From: Lentibacter sp. XHP0401
GTDB taxonomy: Bacteria; Pseudomonadota; Alphaproteobacteria; Rhodobacterales; Rhodobacteraceae
DNA: 64,000 nucleotides
Direction: 5' to 3'
Assembly (NCBI RefSeq): GCF_025751535.1
Contig: NZ_JAOWLC010000003.1
Coordinates: 62,001-126,000, forward strand
Below, one piece after another: positions 1 through 8,215 of this stretch. Position numbers and translations under genes: made by a program. The number at the start of each line of letters is the position of its first letter. The stretch's first letter is position 1. The notes beneath the pieces were generated by a model. That model was not told the origin of the DNA. It searched no databases and worked only from the letters and a program-made list of their open reading frames with translations.

Positions 1-449
1 TGCTCATGCTCACAGGTCATGATAGTGACGCCGATACCATTCTCGGCCTTGATGCCGGCGCCAATGATTACGTGACCAAACCGTTCAAGTTCCCCGTGCT
101 CCTCGCCCGCATCCGCGCCCAGCTGCGCCAGCACGAACAAAGCGAAGATGCGGTGTTCACACTTGGCCCATACACGTTCAAACCCGCGATGAAGATGCTT
201 GTCACTGAAGATGACAAAAAAATTCGCCTGACCGAGAAAGAAACGAACATTCTCAAGTTCCTCTATCGCTCAACCGACGGTGTAGTCGCTCGCGATGTGC
301 TCTTGCATGAAGTTTGGGGCTACAACGCCGGCGTCACTACCCACACGTTGGAAACCCACATCTACCGCCTGCGTCAGAAAATCGAGCCTGACCCCTCAAA
401 TGCACGCCTTTTGGTCACAGAATCGGGCGGGTATCGTCTGGTTTCGTGA
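1..449 (+). CDS. OmpR/PhoB-family response regulator, C-terminal part (start outside window)
   Basis: Carboxy-terminal part of a DNA-binding response regulator whose start lies before the window. Visible are the end of the receiver domain, with the conserved Thr of LTG and the Lys of VTKPF, then a short linker and a winged-helix DNA-binding domain that ends in GGYRLVS, as is usual for the OmpR/PhoB family. It would act in the cytoplasm as the output of a sensor kinase that is not in view. The phospho-acceptor Asp is outside the window, so it cannot be checked. Its stop at 447-449 is followed 16 bases later by an FNR-type box that seems to belong to the next transcript rather than to this gene. 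The regulon cannot be deduced from this fragment. Confidence 0.9.
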   Translation, partial: LMLTGHDSDADTILGLDAGANDYVTKPFKFPVLLARIRAQLRQHEQSEDAVFTLGPYTFKPAMKMLVTEDDKKIRLTEKETNILKFLYRSTDGVVARDVLLHEVWGYNAGVTTHTLETHIYRLRQKIEPDPSNARLLVTESGGYRLVS

Positions 450-465
450 GGAATACCTGATTTTC

Positions 466-479
466 TTGATTTGCATCAA
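466..479 (+). promoter_or_regulatory. FNR/FnrL-type box
   Basis: The sequence TTGAT-TTGC-ATCAA is a perfect match to the FNR/FnrL consensus TTGAT-N4-ATCAA. Its centre (472.5) lies about 41 bases upstream of the start point predicted from the TATACA hexamer at 500-505, which is the classical class II activator position. It also overlaps an inverted repeat TGCATC-aaa-GATGCA at 472-486. The match and spacing are seen; binding by FnrL is inferred. Confidence 0.65.
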
Positions 480-499
480 AGATGCATGTTATAGTTGTG

Positions 500-505
500 T
501 ATACA
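500..505 (+). promoter_or_regulatory. Candidate -10 hexamer TATACA of the sRNA promoter
   Basis: TATACA matches four of six positions of the sigma70 -10 consensus and sits where an FNR class II promoter would need it. A second candidate exists: TTGATT (466-471) and TATAGT (490-495) with an 18-base spacer, which would place the FNR box over the -35 element and make FNR a repressor. Sequence alone does not decide between them. Confidence 0.4.
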
Positions 506-512
506 AGTTAAC

Positions 513-589
513 TACCTCGTCGCATATGCGGGCAATCATATGTACCTCCCTGTTGGACTACGGCCGAGCTTTTAGCTCGGCCTTTTTTT
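513..589 (+). ncRNA. Candidate small RNA, possibly FNR-controlled
   Basis: About 77 nucleotides between a promoter-like region and a strong terminator, with no open reading frame of note. Predicted fold: a hairpin from CATATG (523-528) and CATATG (537-542) closing an eight-base loop, then a single-stranded pyrimidine-rich stretch at 544-560 containing ACCTCCCTG, then the 9-bp terminator stem. An exposed CCUCCC stretch is able to pair with Shine-Dalgarno sequences, a common seed in alphaproteobacterial sRNAs. The arrangement resembles in principle E. coli FnrS, an FNR-activated sRNA. The alternative is that this is only a long 3' end of the response-regulator mRNA. I do not recognise a named RNA family. 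Confidence 0.5.
562..589 (+). terminator. Rho-independent terminator
   Basis: Perfect 9-bp stem GGCCGAGCT (562-570) and AGCTCGGCC (574-582), three-base loop, followed by seven T residues. It ends the candidate sRNA and any read-through from the response regulator. Confidence 0.9.
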
Positions 590-694
590 ATCCGGCTGAA
601 GTGTGGTGATTCACGCAAGCGCCGTCTGCCTAAAGCGTTTTGCGTTTCATCTCTGTCACAGGTCTAATGCAAACATCCGAAACCGTGAAAGGCT

Positions 695-1402
695 CTACAC
701 AACGACGCCGAACAGTGTCCCCAATAGTGAGGTAATGGCCATGGCAAATACGCCCCAGCACACAACCCGCACAATAGCGCGAAACTTTGGCGCTCCGCCG
801 GCGATAGCCCCCAAAGCCCCCAGCACAGCCAGCGCAAACAAGGTCACCACAAGCACAACAGGAATAATCCAGCCTTGCGGTGCAACCACAGCCGCCAGAA
901 GCGGAACAGCCGCTGCAACACTAAATGTCATACCCGAAGCAAAGGCCGCCTGAAACGGGCGCGCAGAATGCACTTCAGAAAGCCCGAGTTCGTCACGCAT
1001 ATGCGCTCCAAGCGCATCATGTTCGGTAAGCTCCAGGGCAACCTTGCGCGCCGTGTCTGGTGAAAGCCCGCGCTCTTCATAGATATGTGCAAGCTCCGCA
1101 ATCTCGGATTCAGGGTTCGCTTCAATCGCCTTTATTTCCCGAAGCATATCCGCCTTCTCGATATCCGCCTGCGAGGAAACAGAGACAAACTCCCCCGCCG
1201 CCATCGAAAGTGCACCCGCGGCAAGCCCGGAAAATCCGGCCAGAAAGACCGTGCTCGCGCTCGGATCGGCCGCAGCAACGCCAACAATAAGCGCCGAAAC
1301 CGAGACGATCCCGTCATTGGCCCCCAAAACGGCTGCTCTCAGCCAACCGCTTCTGTTTACATAGTGTCGCACTTCGGGGTGTGCGGGCGGGCCTTTTGCC
1401 AT
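695..1402 (-). CDS. VIT1/CCC1-family iron/manganese transporter
   Basis: A 235-residue inner-membrane protein of the VIT1/CCC1 family, which moves Fe2+ or Mn2+ out of the cytoplasm in exchange for protons. The family motif GANDGIVS is at about residues 28-35, followed by paired membrane segments. A cytoplasmic helical insert at about residues 75-145 is rich in Glu and carries EIAELAHIYEERGL, the kind of metal-binding domain known in this family. Three more hydrophobic segments complete the C terminus. The start is the ATG at 1400-1402. It is transcribed away from xth with a 103-base shared upstream region. The metal preference cannot be told from sequence; no Fur or Mur box was recognised. 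Confidence 0.9.
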   Translation of the reverse strand: MAKGPPAHPEVRHYVNRSGWLRAAVLGANDGIVSVSALIVGVAAADPSASTVFLAGFSGLAAGALSMAAGEFVSVSSQADIEKADMLREIKAIEANPESEIAELAHIYEERGLSPDTARKVALELTEHDALGAHMRDELGLSEVHSARPFQAAFASGMTFSVAAAVPLLAAVVAPQGWIIPVVLVVTLFALAVLGALGAIAGGAPKFRAIVRVVCWGVFAMAITSLLGTLFGVVV

Positions 1403-1505
1403 CAGCCTCTCCTGTCTTCTCTGCCTGTTTACGCCGACAATAGCCGATTCCCTGCCAGTGCGTGTTGTGCTAACTCATAGGTTCTTTCAATCAGGAGCGC
1501 ACCCC

Positions 1506-2294
1506 ATGTCATTCACTCTCGCCACTTGGAACATCAACTCTGTCCGCCTGCGCGAGCCTCTGGTGCTCAAACTCCTGTCGGAAGAGGCACCCGATGTGCT
1601 CTGCCTGCAAGAGTGCAAAAGCCCGGTTGATAAAATCCCCCTCGATGGCTTCAAAGCCCTCGGCTACAACCACATGGTCGCGCGTGGCCAGAAGGGCTAC
1701 AACGGCGTCGCGATCCTTTCAAAAATCCCGATGATCGAGGCAGGCGCAGAAGACTACGCCCAACTCGGCCACGCCCGCCACATCGCAGGCAAGCTCGAAA
1801 ACGGCGTAACGGTGCACAACTTCTATGTCCCCGCCGGCGGTGATGTCGCCGACCGCGAAGTGAATGAAAAGTTCGGCCAGAAGCTCGACTACCTCACCCA
1901 GATGCGCGATGCCTTCCACGCCGATGCGCCGCAAAAGTCCATCCTCGTGGGTGATCTCAACATCGCCCCCCGTGAAGATGACGTTTGGGACCATAAGAAA
2001 CTCCTCAAAGTCGTTTCCCACACGCCTGTCGAAGTCGAAGCACTGGCGCAAACACAGGATGCAGGCGCATGGGTCGATATCACCCGTCAGGATATCCCCG
2101 AAGGCAACCTCTATTCATGGTGGTCCTACCGCGCCCGCGACTGGGACGAAGCCGACAAAGGCCGCCGCCTTGATCACATCTGGGCCACCCCCGATATTTC
2201 CAACGCTGGCCATTCTTCCCGCGTCCTGCGTGCCGCCCGCGGCTGGCAGCAGCCCTCCGATCACGCGCCTGTCTTCGCCACGTTTGATATCTAA
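1506..2294 (+). CDS. xth: Exodeoxyribonuclease III
   Basis: A 262-residue endonuclease/exonuclease/phosphatase-family protein matching exonuclease III, the main AP endonuclease of base-excision repair. The N terminus has the family signature ATWNINSVRLR, QECK carries the metal-binding Glu, GDLNIAP the central Asp/Asn pair, and RLDHIW plus SDHAPV close the active site. The reading frame is open further upstream, but the ATG at 1506 is preceded by AGGAG about nine bases before and begins exactly where the family begins, so it is preferred. The length is normal. It stands alone, 77 bases before the thioredoxin-like gene, and nothing unusual is visible. Confidence 0.95.
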   Translation: MSFTLATWNINSVRLREPLVLKLLSEEAPDVLCLQECKSPVDKIPLDGFKALGYNHMVARGQKGYNGVAILSKIPMIEAGAEDYAQLGHARHIAGKLENGVTVHNFYVPAGGDVADREVNEKFGQKLDYLTQMRDAFHADAPQKSILVGDLNIAPREDDVWDHKKLLKVVSHTPVEVEALAQTQDAGAWVDITRQDIPEGNLYSWWSYRARDWDEADKGRRLDHIWATPDISNAGHSSRVLRAARGWQQPSDHAPVFATFDI

Positions 2295-2371
2295 GCGCCC
2301 CGCGCCCCTTGCAAGCACGCGCCGCATCCCTCACATAAAGGGCAACACATATTTCCCGAAGGAGGCCCCTC

Positions 2372-3295
2372 ATGGAGCTCAATCTGACACCCGCCGCGCC
2401 CGACAACCTCATCTTCGACGTGACCGAAGCAACCTTCATGGCCGAGGTCGTCGAAGCTTCGATGGAAACACCAATCATTGTCGATTTCTGGGCGCCCTGG
2501 TGCGGCCCCTGCAAAACCCTCGGCCCCATGCTCGAAGATGCCGTGACCCGCGCCAAAGGCGCTGTCAAAATGGCCAAAATCGATGTCGATCAAGAGCAGC
2601 GCCTCGCGCAAATGCTCGCCCAGCAAGGCCTCCCCATCCAGTCGATTCCGACAGTGGTCGGCTTCTATCAAGGCCGCCCCGTAGATATGTTCCAAGGCGC
2701 TGTGCCGGCGTCGGAGCTTGAGGCTTTCGTCAAAAAAGTCGTCGATGCCGCAGGCGGTGATGCCTCCGGCGGTCTTGATGATGCCGTCGCCGCCGCCGAA
2801 GAAATGCTCGCCGAGGGCGCGGCCTCCGATGCCGCCCAAACCTTCGCCGCGATCTTGGAAGAAGAGCCGAACCATGCCGCAGCCTACGGCGGCCTCGTGC
2901 GCAGCTACATAGCACTTGATGACCTCTCGGGCGCCGAAGCCACCCTCAATGGCGCCCCCGCCGAGATCAGCGCCGCGCCCGAGCTTGAGGCCGCTCACGC
3001 CCAGCTCGAACTCGCCAAACAAGCGGCCAATGCCGGACCCGTGGCCGAGCTTCAAGCCGCCTCCGAAGCCGCGCCAGATAATCATCAAGCGCGCTATGAC
3101 TATGCAAACGCCCTGCAAGCCTCGGGCGATGTTGAAGAAGCCGTAAACCAACTTCTCGAGCTTTTCCGCCGCGACCGCGAGTGGAACGATGGCGCCGCCA
3201 AAACCCAGCTCTTCACGCTGTTTGATGCCCTGCCCCCACAAGACCCGATCGCGCTGTCAGGCCGTCGCAGGCTCGGTTCCATGATCCTGATCTGA
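2372..3295 (+). CDS. cnoX: Thioredoxin-TPR protein, CnoX (YbbN) type
   Basis: A 307-residue cytoplasmic protein with an N-terminal thioredoxin fold and C-terminal tetratricopeptide-like repeats rich in Ala and Glu (about residues 125-300). The redox site is intact as W43-C-G-P-C47, with the cis-Pro in SIPTVV. CnoX proteins hold damaged proteins for GroEL/DnaK and protect cysteines during hypochlorite stress. The E. coli protein lacks the second cysteine, whereas the Caulobacter type keeps WCGPC, as here, so a real thioredoxin activity is likely. The ATG follows GAAGGAGG. The next gene starts eight bases after the stop, so co-transcription with the LON-domain and Trm112 genes is likely. Confidence 0.88.
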   Translation: MELNLTPAAPDNLIFDVTEATFMAEVVEASMETPIIVDFWAPWCGPCKTLGPMLEDAVTRAKGAVKMAKIDVDQEQRLAQMLAQQGLPIQSIPTVVGFYQGRPVDMFQGAVPASELEAFVKKVVDAAGGDASGGLDDAVAAAEEMLAEGAASDAAQTFAAILEEEPNHAAAYGGLVRSYIALDDLSGAEATLNGAPAEISAAPELEAAHAQLELAKQAANAGPVAELQAASEAAPDNHQARYDYANALQASGDVEEAVNQLLELFRRDREWNDGAAKTQLFTLFDALPPQDPIALSGRRRLGSMILI

Positions 3296-3303
3296 GGCAC
3301 ACA

Positions 3304-3951
3304 ATGCGCAAGTTCAAAGACCTGCCAAGCGTCATTTCCGTCTTCCCGCTTCCGGGTGCGCTGCTCCTGCCGCGCTCCAACATGCCGCTGCACATCTTTG
3401 AACCGCGCTACCTCACCATGCTTGATGACGCCCTCAAAACCCCCGAGCGCCTCATCGGCATGATCCAGCCCGATACAGGCCCGCACCGCACCGAAGATGC
3501 GCTGATGACAATCGGCTGCGCGGGCCGCATCACCCAGTTCAACGAAACCGACGATGGCCGCTACATGATCACTCTCACGGGTGTCTCCCGCTACCGCATC
3601 AGCGCCGAGGTCGACGGCTTCGCGCCCTACCGCCGCGCCGAAGTGAGCTGGGAAGGCTTCGAGCACGACATGGGGCCAGAAGAACACGACCCCGCCTTTG
3701 ACCGCGCCAAATTCATGGCCCTGCTTGAGCGGTTCTTCTCTGCCAAAGGCCTCAACACCGATTGGGAAACACTGCAAGAAGCCGAGGATGAGCTCCTCGT
3801 CAACTCCCTCTCCATGCTGCTCGACTTTGCCCCAGAAGACAAACAGGCGCTCCTCGAAGCGCCCTCTCTCTCAACCCGTCGCGAAACCCTCGTGACCCTT
3901 ATCGAATTTGCCCTGCACAGCGGCGGCGATGGCGAGGATATTCTCCAATGA
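3304..3951 (+). CDS. LON N-terminal (substrate-binding) domain protein
   Basis: A 215-residue stand-alone version of the Lon protease substrate-binding domain, without ATPase or protease parts. Recognisable family features are [24 protein letters not shown] near the N terminus (about residues 14-36), CAGRI, and a helical C-terminal half. The biochemical role of these proteins is unsettled; they are widespread in Rhodobacterales. The gene lies between cnoX and a Trm112-like gene, and its stop overlaps the Trm112 start in an ATGA, which suggests translational coupling. Involvement in protein quality control is only a guess from the fold and the chaperone neighbour. Confidence 0.88.
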   Translation: MRKFKDLPSVISVFPLPGALLLPRSNMPLHIFEPRYLTMLDDALKTPERLIGMIQPDTGPHRTEDALMTIGCAGRITQFNETDDGRYMITLTGVSRYRISAEVDGFAPYRRAEVSWEGFEHDMGPEEHDPAFDRAKFMALLERFFSAKGLNTDWETLQEAEDELLVNSLSMLLDFAPEDKQALLEAPSLSTRRETLVTLIEFALHSGGDGEDILQ

Positions 3952-4133
3952 CCGACACAAAACAGTTCGACCGCCACATGCTCGAAGCCCTCGTCTGCCC
4001 CGTCGCCCAAGGCCGCTTGGAATACGACGCCGAGGCGCAGGAACTCATCAGCAAATCCGCCAACCTCGCCTACCCCATCCGCGATGGCATCCCCGTGATG
4101 CTGTTCAGCGAAGCACGGAAGCTGGAAGAGTAA
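3948..4133 (+). CDS. Trm112-family small zinc-ribbon-like protein
   Basis: A 61-residue protein of the Trm112/YcaR family, seen from [13 protein letters not shown] at the start and the C-terminal [11 protein letters not shown]. Family members activate or stabilise methyltransferases in eukaryotes; bacterial ones are small, mostly unstudied proteins. Here only one cysteine of the usual zinc pair remains (CPV instead of CPxC), so metal binding is doubtful. It is coupled to the upstream gene by a four-base ATGA overlap. It ends 151 bases before the convergent ubiquinone hydroxylase gene, and the gap holds a dispersed repeat. Confidence 0.88.
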   Translation: MTDTKQFDRHMLEALVCPVAQGRLEYDAEAQELISKSANLAYPIRDGIPVMLFSEARKLEE

Positions 4134-4188
4134 ATAAAGCTTTCCCAAACCCACCGCGCGCAGCCTTCACACCTGCTGAGCGCGCAAA

Positions 4189-4260
4189 AACCCCGTTCAG
4201 GCCGTGCACGGGTTGTGCGCGCATGGTGCACGCATTTCACCCCCCCTGGAATCAGCAGGG
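4189..4260. repeat. Dispersed repeat family 2, copy 1
   Basis: A stretch sharing a core of about 38 bases with 46143-46179: CGGGTTGTGC, then CGCATGGTGCACGC, then TTTCACCCCCC, followed by the same AATCAGC. Only a few positions differ between the copies. It lies in the gap between two convergent genes and contains GTGCAC-type palindromes. Function unknown. Confidence 0.7.
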
Positions 4261-4284
4261 CCAAAAGCGCGTTAATCTTTTGGG

Positions 4285-5499
4285 TTACGATTTCATCAAA
4301 TCTGGCAAATCGCCGTTCAAACCCGCCGCTTCGCGCATAAATCCGCGCTTTAGGCCCGGCATAGCGTTGATCAGCCCCATGCCAAGGTCACGCCCCGCTC
4401 TCAGGATCGGATTATCGTTTGAAAACAGCTTGTTGGTCAGGTCGGTGCTGGCAGCCAAGGTGGCCGTGTCAAAGCGCCGCCAGCTTTGGTAGCGCTCCAG
4501 CACAAGCTGGCTGGCAAAGTCCTCACCGCGCCGCTCGGCATGTTCGATCACATGCGCCAGCGCAGCCACATCACGCAGCCCCGCATTGAGGCCCTGCCCC
4601 GCAATCGGATGCATCCCGTGCGCCGCATCGCCAACAAGCGCAAGCCGTTGACTTATAAAGGAATTCGCAATGGTCAGCTTCAGCGGATAGGCAAAGCGCT
4701 TGCCCTCCAGTTTGATCTCCCCAAGAAAGTCCCCAAAGCGCGGCCGCAACACCTCAAGATAGTCCTCATCGGGCAGCGCATTGATGCCATTCGCCCGCTC
4801 CGTGCGCTCTGACCAGACGATAGAAGAGCGGTTCCCCGGAAGCGGCAAAATAGCCAGCGGCCCCTGCGGCATAAAAAATTGTTGGGCAACGCCATTATGC
4901 GGTTTTTCGTGGGCAATCGCACAGACAAGAGCGGTTTGCCCATAATCCCAACCTGTCCGCCTGATTCGCGCCCTCTCCGCCGTCCCGGAGGCGCGGCCAT
5001 CGGCCCCCACAATCAACCTTGTGGAGTGCACATCGCCATTGGCCAAAGTCAGCCAGGCACCGCTGTCATTCACTTCTTGAGCAACCACCTTACCCTCGAT
5101 GGTTTCAATAAGCTCATGGGCGCTCACAGCCTCCAGCAAAGCGCGCCGCAGGTAACGGTCTTCCAGCATATGGCCCATCGGCCCTTCTTCCAGCTCACCC
5201 TGCTCGAAATGCAGAAAAAACGGCGCTGGCCCCTCGCCTGCGCGCCCGTCACTCGCCTTGATCTCGTTCATAGGCTGCGCGTGCTCTGACACCTTGTTCC
5301 ATAGGCCCAAACGCTGCAAAAGCCGCACCGAGACCATAGCCAAAGCATAGGCGCGCCCGTCAAAGGCCGCGTTTTTGCGCACCGTCTCGGGCTGGGCATC
5401 AAAGATGCTCACACGCCGCCCTCGTTCGGCCAAAGCCAGCGCCAGAACAGGGCCGTTCAGCCCGCCACCCACGATTGCGATATCACTGTCATATGTCAT
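4285..5499 (-). CDS. UbiH/UbiF/COQ6-family FAD-dependent hydroxylase
   Basis: A 404-residue flavoprotein monooxygenase of the ubiquinone-hydroxylase family, which hydroxylates the ring of ubiquinone precursors with FAD, NAD(P)H and O2, probably at the membrane surface. Seen: the FAD-binding GGGLNGPVLALALAERG at the N terminus, IVGADGRASG in the middle, and the second FAD motif LVGDAAHGMHPIAGQGLNAG near residue 300. The ATG at 5497-5499 is chosen because the Rossmann motif begins about eight residues later; the frame stays open for 31 further codons that do not resemble the family. It is divergent from the amidase. Which ring position it hydroxylates cannot be read from sequence; UbiG at 59.8 kb belongs to the same pathway. 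Confidence 0.88.
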   Translation of the reverse strand: MTYDSDIAIVGGGLNGPVLALALAERGRRVSIFDAQPETVRKNAAFDGRAYALAMVSVRLLQRLGLWNKVSEHAQPMNEIKASDGRAGEGPAPFFLHFEQGELEEGPMGHMLEDRYLRRALLEAVSAHELIETIEGKVVAQEVNDSGAWLTLANGDVHSTRLIVGADGRASGTAERARIRRTGWDYGQTALVCAIAHEKPHNGVAQQFFMPQGPLAILPLPGNRSSIVWSERTERANGINALPDEDYLEVLRPRFGDFLGEIKLEGKRFAYPLKLTIANSFISQRLALVGDAAHGMHPIAGQGLNAGLRDVAALAHVIEHAERRGEDFASQLVLERYQSWRRFDTATLAASTDLTNKLFSNDNPILRAGRDLGMGLINAMPGLKRGFMREAAGLNGDLPDLMKS

Positions 5500-5585
5500 G
5501 CCCCGCACTATGCCAGCCCTTGCGGGATTGTCCATGCAACAGAACGCCGCTACCGTAGATTTGAAAGCAGCAAGAGGGGCACACG

Positions 5586-6914
5586 ATGACAAACTGGCTT
5601 ACAATGAGCATGGCCGATCTGGGCCGTGGCATCGCCGCAGGCGAGATTGATCCTATTGATCTTACAGAAGAATATCTGAAAGCCATCAAAGCCCACCCAT
5701 TCGGCACCCGCATCTACGCCCGCCTCACAGAAAAGCGCGCGAGGGCCGAGGCCAAAGCCGCTTCAGAGCGCGCCAGCCAAGGGCTGCGGCGAGGTCTGCT
5801 TGATGGTGTTCCCGTCAGTTGGAAAGACCTGTTCGATACCGCAGGCACAGCCACAGAAGCAGGCTCCGCCCTCCTCGAAAGCCGCGTGCCGGACACCGAC
5901 GCATGGGTCTTGCAAAACGCCACAAAAGCAGGCCTCGTCTGCCTCGGCAAAACCCATATGAGCGAGCTGGCTTTCTCTGGCCTCGGCCTCAATCCCGTCA
6001 CCGAAACACCCCCCTGTGTGAATGATGAATCTGCCGTTCCGGGCGGCTCTTCTTCCGGCGCGGCGGCCTCCGTTGCCTTCGGGCTCGCCCCTTGCGGCGT
6101 TGGCTCCGACACAGGCGGAAGTGTGCGCATCCCTTCCGCGTGGAACGATCTTGTCGGCCTCAAAACAACCTCTGGCCGCATCCCCCTCACAGGCGCAGTT
6201 CCTCTGGCCGCGACGTTCGATACAATCGGCCCGCTCTGCCGCACAGTTGAAGATGCCGCGCTCATGCTCGCCGTCCTTGAAGGCAGTCAAGCCGCTGATC
6301 TCAAAGGCGCTTCCATCAAAGGCATACGCCTTGCAATCCTTGAGACAGTCGCCCCCGATGAGGTGCGCGAAGCTCCCAAATCCGCCTTTGAAAGTGCCGT
6401 TCGGCACCTCAAAACAGCAGGTGCCCAGATCGAGCATATCAAGGCCCCCGAGGTCGCCGAAATCATGCCGCTCTCGGGTATCCTCTTCACATCCGAAGCC
6501 TACGGAACATGGAAAGACACCATCGAAGCCGCCCCGGCAAAGATGTTTCCCGAAATCCTTGGCCGCTTCCGCTCTGGCAAAGAATTTTCTGCCGCCGATT
6601 ATGTCGCCGCATGGCAGACTGTCGAGCAAGCTCGCGCCACATGGGCCAAACGGGTTGCAGGCTATGATGCTGTCATCCTGCCAACCGCCCCGATCTTGCC
6701 GCCCAATGCCGAAAGACTGGTGACAGATAGCGACTATTACATCACAGAAAACCTGCTCGCCCTGCGCAACACACGTATCGGCAATTTGCTCGGCCTGCCC
6801 GCCATAACCCTGCCTACTGGCACTCCCAGCTGCGGAATTTCCTTCATGGGCGCGGCTTTCGGCGAGGAAAAGCTCCTCCGCGTGGCCGCTGCCGCAGAAA
6901 AAGCCATGTCTTAA
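5586..6914 (+). CDS. Amidase (amidase-signature family)
   Basis: A 442-residue hydrolase with the Ser-cisSer-Lys triad of the amidase-signature family: Lys in VSWKDLFDTAG, the Gly/Ser-rich GGSSSGAAASVAFG, and the nucleophile in GSDTGGSVRIPS. It would split carbon-nitrogen amide bonds in the cytoplasm. It resembles GatA, but no gatB or gatC is near and the C-terminal third differs, so a free-standing amidase on an unknown substrate is more likely. The ATG at 5586 is preceded by AAGAGG. A gap of 110 bases separates it from the DapC-like gene, so co-transcription is possible but not shown. Confidence 0.88.
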   Translation: MTNWLTMSMADLGRGIAAGEIDPIDLTEEYLKAIKAHPFGTRIYARLTEKRARAEAKAASERASQGLRRGLLDGVPVSWKDLFDTAGTATEAGSALLESRVPDTDAWVLQNATKAGLVCLGKTHMSELAFSGLGLNPVTETPPCVNDESAVPGGSSSGAAASVAFGLAPCGVGSDTGGSVRIPSAWNDLVGLKTTSGRIPLTGAVPLAATFDTIGPLCRTVEDAALMLAVLEGSQAADLKGASIKGIRLAILETVAPDEVREAPKSAFESAVRHLKTAGAQIEHIKAPEVAEIMPLSGILFTSEAYGTWKDTIEAAPAKMFPEILGRFRSGKEFSAADYVAAWQTVEQARATWAKRVAGYDAVILPTAPILPPNAERLVTDSDYYITENLLALRNTRIGNLLGLPAITLPTGTPSCGISFMGAAFGEEKLLRVAAAAEKAMS

Positions 6915-7024
6915 ATGCCACAAACCGCCTGAATCCACAGAGTTTTTCTGGACGGGAGAGGTTTGCTTCAGTAATTTACTCTCAAACGGGGCGCCAATGA
7001 CCCCGAAGTTGAGGCAGTTTTAAT

Positions 7025-8203
7025 ATGTTTCCCGAGCGGTTCTCGAACCTTCCGGCCTATGCGTTTCCGCGTTTGCGCGCGCTGTTGGATTGTCATCCAG
7101 CAGGCGGCGAAACCGTGCACATGACAATCGGTGAACCCAAGCACCCCTTCCCCGCGTGGGTCGGTGAGGAGCTTGCCGCCAACATTGAGGGCTTCAACAG
7201 CTACCCCCCGAACGACGGCAGCGAAGCGCTGCTCACGGCCATTTCCGGCTGGCTCAAAAGCCGTTTCAACATCACTGCCGCTGCTGATACGCAGATCCTC
7301 GCGCTCAACGGAACCCGCGAGGGCCTCTATAACGCCTGCATGGCGCTGATCCCCGAAGAGATACAAGGCGAGCGCCCAAATGTGCTGATGCCCAACCCGT
7401 TTTATCAGGTCTACGCTGTCGGGGCAGCTTCTGTCGGCGCGCGGCCAGTGTTCACAAATGCCACAAAAGCCACAGGGTTTTTGCCCGATTTCACAGGCCT
7501 ACCCACGGATATTCTCAAGAAAACCGCAGCAGCGTTCATCTGCTCCCCGTCAAACCCGCAGGGCGCTATCGCCAGCCGCACTTACTTGCGCGAGCTTATC
7601 ACACTGGCAGAGCAGTTTGACTTCCAGATCTTCGCCGATGAATGCTACTCAGAGATTTATCGCAATGATCCGCCCCCCAGCGCGTTGGATGTGGCTACAG
7701 AGATGGGCGCGCACCCCGAGCGCGTGGTGATCTTTCATTCACTCTCCAAACGCTCCAATTTGCCGGGCCTGCGCTCCGGCTTTGTCGCAGGCGGGCCCGA
7801 AAGCATCCGCCGCCTCAAACAGCTGCGCAACTATGCAGGCGCGCCCCTACCCACACCACTTCAGGCCGTGGCAGCCCGCGTTTGGTCCGATGAAGAGCAT
7901 GTTATTGAAAACCGCAGGCTCTATCAGGAAAAATACATAATCGCCGACAAGATTATGGCTGATTTCGAAGGGTACAAAGGCCCCGAAGGAGGGTTTTTCC
8001 TCTGGCTTCCGGTGGAAGACGGGGAGAAAGCCGCGCTCAGGCTCTGGCGCGAAACAGGCGTGCGCGTTCTACCCGGAGCCTACCTGAGCCGCGATGCCGA
8101 AGGGCGCAATCCGGGTAAGAATTACATCAGGGTCGCTATGGTGGCCCCAAAAGAAGAAATGCAGCAGGGGCTTACGCGCCTCAAAAGCTGCTTACAAAGC
8201 TGA
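7025..8203 (+). CDS. dapC: Class I/II aminotransferase, probable N-succinyldiaminopimelate aminotransferase
   Basis: A 392-residue PLP-dependent aminotransferase. Features: IGEPKHPFPAWV near the start, Asn in SPSNPQGAI, Asp and Tyr in FADECYSEIY, the Schiff-base Lys in HSLSKRSNLPGLRSG and a C-terminal Arg that would bind the carboxylate. Length and these motifs fit the DapC group that makes N-succinyl-diaminopimelate for lysine and peptidoglycan; other aspartate-family transaminases look similar, so the substrate is an inference. It ends 12 bases before the ftsK ATG, and the linkage to FtsK fits a role in wall synthesis and division. Confidence 0.8.
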   Translation: MFPERFSNLPAYAFPRLRALLDCHPAGGETVHMTIGEPKHPFPAWVGEELAANIEGFNSYPPNDGSEALLTAISGWLKSRFNITAAADTQILALNGTREGLYNACMALIPEEIQGERPNVLMPNPFYQVYAVGAASVGARPVFTNATKATGFLPDFTGLPTDILKKTAAAFICSPSNPQGAIASRTYLRELITLAEQFDFQIFADECYSEIYRNDPPPSALDVATEMGAHPERVVIFHSLSKRSNLPGLRSGFVAGGPESIRRLKQLRNYAGAPLPTPLQAVAARVWSDEEHVIENRRLYQEKYIIADKIMADFEGYKGPEGGFFLWLPVEDGEKAALRLWRETGVRVLPGAYLSRDAEGRNPGKNYIRVAMVAPKEEMQQGLTRLKSCLQS

Positions 8204-8215
8204 GGACGAGGGAAC

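Noticed and set aside
633-645. Separate gene or promoter at AAAGCGTTTTGCG
   Set aside because: Only a half-site resembling the inverted repeat after ftsK; no second arm and no reading frame.
5586-6914. GatA subunit of the tRNA amidotransferase
   Set aside because: No gatB or gatC nearby and the C-terminal third does not fit GatA.
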